A stretch of 64,000 nucleotides of DNA, taken from positions 1,240,001 through 1,304,000 of the forward strand of contig NZ_CP149817.1 in NCBI RefSeq assembly GCF_037935975.1, read 5' to 3'. Position numbers and translations under genes: made by a program. The notes under the pieces were generated by a model. That model searched no databases and was not told the origin of the DNA. It was given only the letters and a program-made list of their open reading frames with translations. Below are positions 57,424 through 64,000 of this stretch, piece by piece (position 1 is the stretch's first letter; every line of letters starts with the position of its first letter). This DNA is from Teredinibacter turnerae (lineage in GTDB: Bacteria; Pseudomonadota; Gammaproteobacteria; Pseudomonadales; Cellvibrionaceae).

Positions 57424-59349
57424 TTATTGTGTTTTGTATCGACTGACGCTTTTTGATAGATCGCTGGCGATATGACTTAAATTTCGACTGTGTTCGGAGG
57501 TGATATCGGACTGACTGCTCACATTATTGGAGGCATCGGCAATTTCGTGCATATCCTCGGATATCTGCTCGATGGCAATCTGCTGTTGCTGGGCTTCATG
57601 CAGGATGGCGTTACTCAATTTCCCTACATTGACGACCGATGACATAATTTGCTCAAGCACATCAAACATAGAGGATATTTGGGCTACATTTTTTTGCGCG
57701 TTGTCACTGTTTTCATCCATCGTTGCTTTGGCTTTTTCTGCCCCCGCCTGCAGGCGTTCAATCATTTTATTAATTTCGCCGGTTGATTCCTGAGTACGGC
57801 TGGCCAGCGAGCGAACTTCATCTGCAACGACAGCGAAACCTCGACCTTGTTCACCCGCTCTCGCGGCCTCAATCGCTGCGTTTAGTGCAAGTAGGTTAGT
57901 TTGCTCCGCAATATTCTGGATAACCTCAAGTACTTTGCCAATACCTGAGCTGGCTTCGTTAAGATCACTGATCACCCGCGCTGATTCTTCAAGGCTTTGT
58001 GACTGGACGCGAATGGCCTCAACACTGGCTTTGAGCTGTGCGCTGCTATCTGTTGCCAGTGTGTTGGTTGAGCTGACCGATTCGTTTACTGTATTGATTC
58101 GCTGGTTAACTTCATTCAATGAATAGGATATCTCGGTAACAGCGCTCACAATACGCTCAGTGCGTTGGGATTGATTTGCGATTTCTGCATTAGATTTGTT
58201 TGCACTTTCTTTAAGTGCGGAGCAAGATTCGGTGAGCGAAGTCGACATGCTTTTAACGGAGCTGAGCATGTCGCATAATTGACCCAGCAGTGAGTCGAAA
58301 CCTTGCGCCATTTTTGAGAGCTCATCTTCGCCGCGCATATTAAAACGCAATGTAAGGTCGCCATCCCCTTTAGTTATCGCATGTAGCCGCTGTGAAATCT
58401 CGCTGAGTGGGCGGGTTACCGATTGGCGCAATAAAAATGTTATTAATGCGATAAGACATATTAACGTAATAATGCATATTGTAATTATCTCAATGCTTTG
58501 CGCGAGCAATGCGTTGCTGATTTCAGATTTCGGATAAGCCAGAACAACTTTGTAATCCCAGTTTCCAAACGTTGCTTCGCGCACTTCCCAGTCTTTATTT
58601 CCATTTATCGCTTCGACTACCGCTGGCTCCGCAACATTGTCAGAGTGGCTGCGAATTCGCCCCTTATCGTCGATCAGGGCAACGAAGCCGCTTCGCATAA
58701 TTCGTGAACCCTCAAGATAAGTGGTTAGCAGCTTAAGGTCGGCCTTGTAACCAACGTACCAAATTCCAATGACATTGCCGTCTTTATTGTGCATAGGCTC
58801 GTAGCCAGTAATATATGGCGTGCCTAGAATATCGACGTCCCCGTAGTAGGCTTGGTTGCGTTTTATTTTTTGAATGGCGGCACCTTGAGGGGCGAGGATG
58901 GTGCCGATTGCGCGGCCGTTTTTTGTCATGACGTTCGTCGTAACGCGAACAAACTCATCGCCACTCAAAACAAATAAAGTCGCAGTACCACCCATTTTCT
59001 TTGTGAGGTTGTCTACCAGGTCGAAATTGTTTGCCTGAGGTTGATACCCTAAATAGAGCTGTGGCACGGACTTCTCTTTGACGTCGACCTCCTCATCACC
59101 AAGAAAAGGCGTTCCTATAGCGAGTCCCGATTCTTTTAACTGCGCCATACTGCTGCGTACTTGTTCCATTTTAAGCTGGTCGATAATCGTGAGAATACGC
59201 AGTGTTTGCGATTCGGCATCACTCATGTGTTCCGATGCTTGGTCTAACAAATATGTGCGTTCACTTTGGATACTCAAAGCAATCGCGACTACGGCAACAC
59301 CACTGAGTACGCCTGCAATAGTGATATTGAGTTTGCGCGCAATAGTCAT
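57424..59349 (-). CDS. Methyl-accepting chemotaxis protein with Cache sensor
   Basis: 641 aa from ATG 59349; a TTG at 59364 lacks a ribosome-binding site. An N-terminal membrane helix ([19 protein letters not shown]), a periplasmic Cache domain of about 250 residues ([40 protein letters not shown]), and a second membrane helix ([20 protein letters not shown]) precede a HAMP domain and the coiled signalling domain, with the CheA/CheW hairpin tip [20 protein letters not shown]. It senses a small ligand in the periplasm and controls chemotaxis. The ligand is unknown. Confidence 0.95.
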   Translation of the reverse strand: MTIARKLNITIAGVLSGVAVVAIALSIQSERTYLLDQASEHMSDAESQTLRILTIIDQLKMEQVRSSMAQLKESGLAIGTPFLGDEEVDVKEKSVPQLYLGYQPQANNFDLVDNLTKKMGGTATLFVLSGDEFVRVTTNVMTKNGRAIGTILAPQGAAIQKIKRNQAYYGDVDILGTPYITGYEPMHNKDGNVIGIWYVGYKADLKLLTTYLEGSRIMRSGFVALIDDKGRIRSHSDNVAEPAVVEAINGNKDWEVREATFGNWDYKVVLAYPKSEISNALLAQSIEIITICIITLICLIALITFLLRQSVTRPLSEISQRLHAITKGDGDLTLRFNMRGEDELSKMAQGFDSLLGQLCDMLSSVKSMSTSLTESCSALKESANKSNAEIANQSQRTERIVSAVTEISYSLNEVNQRINTVNESVSSTNTLATDSSAQLKASVEAIRVQSQSLEESARVISDLNEASSGIGKVLEVIQNIAEQTNLLALNAAIEAARAGEQGRGFAVVADEVRSLASRTQESTGEINKMIERLQAGAEKAKATMDENSDNAQKNVAQISSMFDVLEQIMSSVVNVGKLSNAILHEAQQQQIAIEQISEDMHEIADASNNVSSQSDITSEHSRNLSHIASDLSKSVSRYKTQ

Positions 59350-59941
59350 GGATAAATTACTCAATCGATTATAAAAACGATTTTAAAAATCGGACGGTTC
59401 TCACGAAACTCTAGTTCAAGAGCCCATGGTTCGGTAGAAAAAAAGAAAAAAACGTCAGAAAGCCACTTTCTTAATACAAACGAGTTTTAAACGGTAAGCA
59501 ATTTACTACTTTTAAGCTTATTGAGTTTTGTAATTCCCCGGGGGCAACACTTGTTCCCTCTCCTTGAGTAATTCTGCGGGTGTGGGGAACTACACCCGTC
59601 TGAGAAATCTATAAGCGTTTTAATGTTCGATGTAACCGATTACAGGGGGGCGGGCGATGAAGGGAGTTCCACGGCTTAATCCTTGAGTTATTTAGGGGGA
59701 TTTATAAGTTGGTTAATTTATTTGCAATACCCCTTGTTTTCTGTAGCAAAACTTTTACAATCGGGTCGATTACTGCGTCACTGTATACATGTGTGCCAGT
59801 ATTCATAATTTAATAAAAGCAATAAATTACGATTTGTTAACTACTGAAAGTCGTACTTAATAACCATAAAAAACGAGTTAATACAGGGTTTTAGACGTCT
59901 TTCTTCCCCTGTTCTTGCTTCTCAGTCATAGAGGAATTTTC
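59350..59941 (+). other. Intergenic region with possible alternative hairpins
   Basis: 592 bp between divergent genes, with no supported gene. GTTCCC (about 59551-59556) can pair with GGGAAC (59585-59590), while CGGGTGT (59577-59583) can pair with ACACCCG (59592-59598); these two helices exclude each other. The remaining sequence is AT-rich and presumably contains both promoters. Confidence 0.4.
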
Positions 59942-61789
59942 ATGAAAACTATAAAAGCATTTGCTGTGCTTTCCACGGTAGCCCTGTTGGCCGCCTGCGG
60001 TGGCTCAGATGATAATGACGCGCCTGCGGGAGGCTCAAGTTCGAGTTCATCCTCCAGTTCATCGAGTTCTTCATCTTCATCCAGCTCTTCCAGTTCATCT
60101 TCATCCAGCTCATCTTCCGGTATGCCCGTGACTCCCGAACTGGTTTACGCCATAAATGCGGGCGCCGAAGAGATTACAATGAGCAATATTGTCTTCCATG
60201 AAGACCGCTTTGCTACTGCAGGAACAGGCCATACGCATGGCAAAGATATAGCTAACGCGCCAGCAAATGGGGTTTATCAGTCGGAGCGCTATGGAACCTA
60301 TTCCTACGAGATTCCCGTTACTGATGCATCTTACAACGTCGTTCTTTACGTGGCTGAAAGCTACCAGGATCAAGTGGGTGGCCGCGTATTCAATGTAACC
60401 GTTGAGGGTAACACCGTTGCCAGTAACTATGACCCGGTTGCTGAAGTCGGTGCATTTGTCGCCGATGAGCTGACCATTGATGATGTGGCAGTCTCTGACG
60501 GATTCCTCACTGTTTCAGTTGAATCCATTGTGGAAAACGCTACGCTTTCCGGTATTGCGATTTATTCGATCGATGGCGCGTTTGTAGAGCCGCCGCCCAC
60601 AGTCCCAGAACCCCCAACGTTACCCGCCCCAACAGCTGCCACACCTGAAAATATGGGCTCCGACTGCGATGTCAGTGGATTAGTCGCAGTTGAAGATTTG
60701 GCCGTAAACCCGAACTTGCCAGACCCATTCACCAAGCTGGATGGTAATCGCATGACGGCTAAGTCTGAATGGCGCTGCCGCCGTCAGGAAATACAGCGTG
60801 AAGCGGAAGCCTATATGTATGGCTTCAAGCCGCCCAAGCCTGAAAAAGTCACCGGTTCGGTCACCTCTGACACGATTACCGTCAACGTTGAACACGACGG
60901 CGAGATGACGTCATTCTCTGCTGAAGTTGATCTACCGGATGGCGACGGTCCTTTCCCTGTGTTGTTTATGTACTCCAGCTTTGCACATGCAGATCTCGCA
61001 AAAGCTGAAGGTGTGGCTGTAGTCAAATACAACCCCTACGACGTTGGTGCGGAAAGCTTTGGTGGTGGTAGCCGAAATAGCAAGAAAGGCGCGTTTTACG
61101 ATATTTACGGTTCTGACAGTGAAACTGGCCTGTTGGTCGCTTGGGGTTGGGGGGTCAGCCGTTTGATCGATGTGATCGAAGCGTCAGACGGCACGATTCT
61201 GCGAGCAGCTGATACCGCAGTCACAGGCTGTTCACGTTTTGGTAAAGGCGCATTTATTGCTGGCGCGTTTGATCAGCGTATCGACCTGACGATTCCATTT
61301 GAATCGGGCTCTGCTGGTGTACCCATTTGGCGTGGTATCCCTGGTGAGGGCGCCCAGTCTCCGAGCAGTGCCTATGGCGAGCAGTATTGGATGGGCGATG
61401 CATTTGCCGATTTTGCAACCAACACCAAAGTTAACAAGCTGCCGATCGACACTCATGAAGTTGTCGGTATGGTTGCTCCTCGCGGCTTGTTGATTCTGGA
61501 CAACCCGCATATCGATAACCTGGGACCACAGTCAGCCCACGTGGCCGCCTTGGGTGGCGCTGAAATATACAAGGCGCTCGGTGCAGAAGCCAATATTTCG
61601 TATCAATCCAACATTGCTGATTGGACCCACTGCGCTGCTCGGCCAGAGTTTGAACAGCCCTTGCGCGACAATTTTGCGAAGTTTCTGCTGCATACAGGCA
61701 ATGTGGATGGCGAAATGAACCCGCGTGCAGACAAAACCGGTGACCTGTCTACCTGGATCGATTGGACGACCCCAACGCTGGCGGATTAA
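59942..61789 (+). CDS. Glucuronoyl methylesterase (CE15) lipoprotein with malectin-like domain
   Basis: 615 aa from ATG 59942. A lipobox (LLAAC, Cys19) predicts a surface lipoprotein. A short polyserine linker of about 30 residues leads to a malectin/CBM57-like domain (LVYAINAGAEEITM, GTYSYEIPVTDASYNVVLYV). The CE15 esterase domain follows, with Ser431 in GCSRFGKGA, Glu454 in PFESGSAGVP and His563 in DWTHCA. CE15 enzymes cut lignin-xylan ester links to glucuronic acid. With the CBM2-GH5 cellulase at 11.6 kb it suits a wood- or plant-degrading lifestyle. Confidence 0.93.
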   Translation: MKTIKAFAVLSTVALLAACGGSDDNDAPAGGSSSSSSSSSSSSSSSSSSSSSSSSSSSSGMPVTPELVYAINAGAEEITMSNIVFHEDRFATAGTGHTHGKDIANAPANGVYQSERYGTYSYEIPVTDASYNVVLYVAESYQDQVGGRVFNVTVEGNTVASNYDPVAEVGAFVADELTIDDVAVSDGFLTVSVESIVENATLSGIAIYSIDGAFVEPPPTVPEPPTLPAPTAATPENMGSDCDVSGLVAVEDLAVNPNLPDPFTKLDGNRMTAKSEWRCRRQEIQREAEAYMYGFKPPKPEKVTGSVTSDTITVNVEHDGEMTSFSAEVDLPDGDGPFPVLFMYSSFAHADLAKAEGVAVVKYNPYDVGAESFGGGSRNSKKGAFYDIYGSDSETGLLVAWGWGVSRLIDVIEASDGTILRAADTAVTGCSRFGKGAFIAGAFDQRIDLTIPFESGSAGVPIWRGIPGEGAQSPSSAYGEQYWMGDAFADFATNTKVNKLPIDTHEVVGMVAPRGLLILDNPHIDNLGPQSAHVAALGGAEIYKALGAEANISYQSNIADWTHCAARPEFEQPLRDNFAKFLLHTGNVDGEMNPRADKTGDLSTWIDWTTPTLAD

Positions 61790-61812
61790 TCGTTATCTGA
61801 GTTGGGCATCGC

Positions 61813-61848
61813 AAAAGCCAATCACTCTGCAGAGTGATTGGCTTTTTT
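61813..61848 (+). terminator. Rho-independent terminator after the CE15 gene
   Basis: A perfect 30-bp palindrome (AGCCAATCACTCTGC and its complement) is followed by a T6 run; A4 on the other side would suit the minus strand too. Confidence 0.93.
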
Positions 61849-62024
61849 ATTGTTTTGCGTGCTCTACATGAAGAAGTTTGTCCGAGATCATGGTTGCGCA
61901 CTGTGTGAGGATTAGAATACGCGCGCAAACATAAGCTGTTTGCACTTATGAGTTTTGGCGTGCTGATCGTGCGCCAAAACATCTAGAGGTTCTCTCCTTC
62001 TATATCATTCAGGGAAAAATCGAA

Positions 62025-62135
62025 ATGGAGTATGCTGTCGCTTTAACCCTATGCGCTGTGCCTTTAGTATTTCTATCTATTACATTGTTTGTCGCGTGTC
62101 GCAATCTCAATAGGCTTCACGCAAAGGCCGCTTAG
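62025..62135 (+). CDS. Possible 36-aa single-pass membrane protein
   Basis: ATG 62025 has AGGGA 9 nt upstream. The product is one hydrophobic helix (VALTLCAVPLVFLSITLFVA) followed by a polar, positively charged tail (CRNLNRLHAKAA), the size and topology of small membrane regulators. There is no comparative support, so it could be chance. Confidence 0.35.
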   Translation: MEYAVALTLCAVPLVFLSITLFVACRNLNRLHAKAA

Positions 62136-62238
62136 CTCGACAGCGTGGATAAACAGGCGCTTGTTAACAGGTGCAGCGCTTATGTCGAGTCATCAGTTCC
62201 ATCACCCCAGCTCCAGTTGCATATAAAGAACTCAGTTT

Positions 62239-63150
62239 TTAACTGGGTTCTTCTGGTGACTGACATTCCTGCTTACTCATTTTCTGGCTGAGTGTACTGC
62301 GCCCAATCTTCAATATTTTCGCTGCGTGCGTGATGTTTCCATCAGTTTTCGCGAGCGTCTCGTTGAGTATTTGAGTTTCGTATTCCTGTAGTACTCTCCT
62401 AAGTCCTCTGTCGGGCTGTGCTACGGTTTCAGCCAGGGCGCGTAATATGCGGTTTTCTCTGGAAAGTGGCACATAGCTCATCAGTAAAAACTGATTTTTT
62501 TCCGTGTGTGTGAAGCAAACGAGCCACAGGGTGATTGTAAAGAGTATTGAGGTGATTCCTGAAACGTAGATCGGTAGGCTGGAGGTGAACAGATTAACAA
62601 TGCCGGGAGCTGCAGCCAGTAAGGGCAGTAGAGCCAGGAGTAGCGATTTTACTCTTAAACGCAGGTTATGACTTTTCGATGATGCCTGGGTATAGAGGAG
62701 CACCGTAGCAATAACCAAGGGTTGTAGATAGTAGCCCAACTGCACCACAAAAAAGTAGGAGCCTGAAAGTTGGGTAAAACTGTCGTCCCAACGAACTATG
62801 GTAGTAATGCCTGTGCCCGTCAAAAGGACGAATATTTGGGGGGCGAGTAGTAATCCGATTGTGATGATCTGCCACCAGGGTTGGAAATGAGGCGAAAACT
62901 GCATGGCGTAAGACAGGACAGCATAGATCCCTAGCAGGGAAAAGACATAATAAAGCGTTACCACCGTATAGCCGCCATCTTGTTCAAGAAGAACATGTTG
63001 GAAGCAGAGTTCGCAGAGATTCATCGCTATAAACGAGAATGCAATCAAAAAAATGCATACGGGAAATGTGCGAAAACATTTCCTGAATTGCAACAATGTG
63101 AGTAGCTTGAGCAGCAATGAAATGCCACTAAGAATAAAAAGGTGCGTCAC
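62239..63150 (-). CDS. Seven-helix membrane protein with C-terminal Fis-type helix-turn-helix
   Basis: 303 aa. Seven predicted membrane segments fill residues 1 to about 215 (for example FPVCIFLIAFSFIAMNLCEL, WWQIITIGLLLAPQIFVLL, ITSILFTITLWLVCF). The cytoplasmic tail carries a Fis-like helix-turn-helix at about 265-295 (ILNETLAKTDGNITHAAKIL then KIGRSTLSQKM), as in NtrC-type activators, but there is no AAA+ or receiver domain between. It may be a membrane-tethered transcription factor sensing a lipophilic or membrane signal. Its targets are unknown. Confidence 0.8.
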   Translation of the reverse strand: MTHLFILSGISLLLKLLTLLQFRKCFRTFPVCIFLIAFSFIAMNLCELCFQHVLLEQDGGYTVVTLYYVFSLLGIYAVLSYAMQFSPHFQPWWQIITIGLLLAPQIFVLLTGTGITTIVRWDDSFTQLSGSYFFVVQLGYYLQPLVIATVLLYTQASSKSHNLRLRVKSLLLALLPLLAAAPGIVNLFTSSLPIYVSGITSILFTITLWLVCFTHTEKNQFLLMSYVPLSRENRILRALAETVAQPDRGLRRVLQEYETQILNETLAKTDGNITHAAKILKIGRSTLSQKMSKQECQSPEEPS

Positions 63151-63960
63151 TGAACCTGTCCTCTCCTAAAAGACAGCGCGCTCCTGCGGTCTGCGCTCTT
63201 AGAATCATTGTTTACGTCTTCCTTAACTTAAGGTTGTCAGTATTTTCTGGTGTGCCTTAAATTCGTGTTAAATCACTGAAAAAAATCTAATACTTCTGGA
63301 TGGGCGGGTTTTTGTTCGGTCTCCTTAGTTTTAACCACAATCAACGACTTGCTTATCGTGGGCCAAATGTTTTTTTACCGCTCTTATATTGCTAGTTTTC
63401 GAACAATTTTCTGTGTTTTGTGTTTGAGCCCTGACGTAAAAAATCTCAGGCAAATTTAGTTGCTCAAAACCCATTCCTGCCGCCCTCGCATTTTATTGGT
63501 AATTCACTGTAACAAAAGACACCCAACATTTCGGTCTATACTCTTTTCAGACGGTTTCGCCAAACTAAAAAGGCTCACGTGTTGAAGAGGTTCTCCATTG
63601 CGCCGGCAATAGTAGCTAGTTTTGATTACAAATTAATTGTATTGAAATTTGCGTTATGGCGGTAAAAATGGTGCTGAGAAATGGACAGATAGCGAAATTC
63701 TTACCACTTTTTGCGAAGTTTGGCGTGTTAGCGAACAGTATATTTATTTGAAAGTTAGAGTTCCGGCAATTTAAAAAAAATATTTGTTTAAATAGAAGAA
63801 TTTTGGCGTTAATAAATTTTTTTTGGCGTATTTGCTATGTCGAAAACTGGACGCCTATATCTATGCACCAAATAAGTTGACTCTGGAGCGATCCGAACTA
63901 ATCTCTAGATCCGGAGCAAATGGAATTTGCTGAAATCAGGATGTTAAAAAAGGGTATGAT
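63151..63960 (+). other. Long AT-rich intergenic region
   Basis: 810 bp without a supported gene. Short frames such as the 31-codon one near 63656 lack a ribosome-binding site. The region presumably holds promoters for the divergent 7-helix regulator and the gene starting at 63961. No repeats were evident. Confidence 0.4.
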
Positions 63961-64000
63961 ATGAAAATCAGAGGTTTTGATGATGTAGTTGCTGACGAGG
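63961..64000 (+). CDS. 5' end of an unknown gene
   Basis: The window ends 13 codons into a frame starting MKIRGFDDVVADE. AGGG lies about 7 nt before the ATG. Too little is present to say what it encodes. Confidence 0.45.
   Translation, partial: MKIRGFDDVVADE

Noticed and set aside
63656-63751. 31-codon frame starting MAVKMVLRNGQ
   Set aside because: It has no ribosome-binding site and no sign of coding beyond its short length.

Overview
The window looks like chromosome from a gammaproteobacterium of the Cellvibrionaceae type (Teredinibacter / Saccharophagus / Cellvibrio relatives). This is inferred from secreted carbohydrate-active enzymes with long polyserine linkers (a CBM2-GH5 cellulase and a malectin-CE15 glucuronoyl esterase lipoprotein), combined with a housekeeping block whose gene order resembles that of Pseudomonas. 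No rRNA, tRNA, CRISPR array, phage or complete insertion sequence was seen.

Layout. 1-5.6 kb: the 3' end of gltB, then gltD, hemE and a degenerate HD-GYP protein. 5.6-27.8 kb: a conserved core block, psd-rhdA-rsgA on the minus strand, then orn, queG (minus) and nnr-tsaE-amiB-mutL-miaA-hfq-hflX-hflK-hflC-yjeT-hisZ-purA. Between orn and queG the core order is interrupted by a MITE-like element (9161-9427), a small unknown gene, an MFS transporter and the GH5 cellulase. 27.8-29.1 kb: a non-coding stretch with a candidate small RNA and a small secreted protein. 29-43.5 kb: mixed small operons: LysR, msrPQ, a thioesterase, hpf, yajQ, a secreted protein with one CxxCH motif, two flavodoxin-like proteins, a TauE-type permease, dbpA, yfbR and a flavin amine oxidase.

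43.5-50.7 kb: a FecI/FecR-type surface-signalling unit with a TonB-dependent receptor and a secreted metallophosphoesterase. The 5' end of the receptor gene is unusual. An STN domain is joined in frame to a receptor that has its own Shine-Dalgarno sequence, GTG start and signal-peptide-like N-terminus, and a strong terminator lies between fecR and the STN segment.

50.8-57.4 kb: a LysR regulator divergent from a run of genes encoding an AhpD-like protein, a YHS protein, a bufferin-type precursor (DUF2282), its DUF692/MNIO enzyme, a DUF2063 partner, a DoxX protein, an FMN-split-barrel protein and an NTF2-like protein. This is a bufferin/Hvf/Gig-like modified-peptide locus, probably for metal stress, with extra members. 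It is the most interesting system in the window.

57.4-64 kb: a Cache-type chemoreceptor, the glucuronoyl esterase, a 7-TM protein ending in a Fis-type helix-turn-helix (a possible membrane-bound transcription factor) and the first 13 codons of another gene. Function calls come from motifs and remembered family features only; no database search was run.
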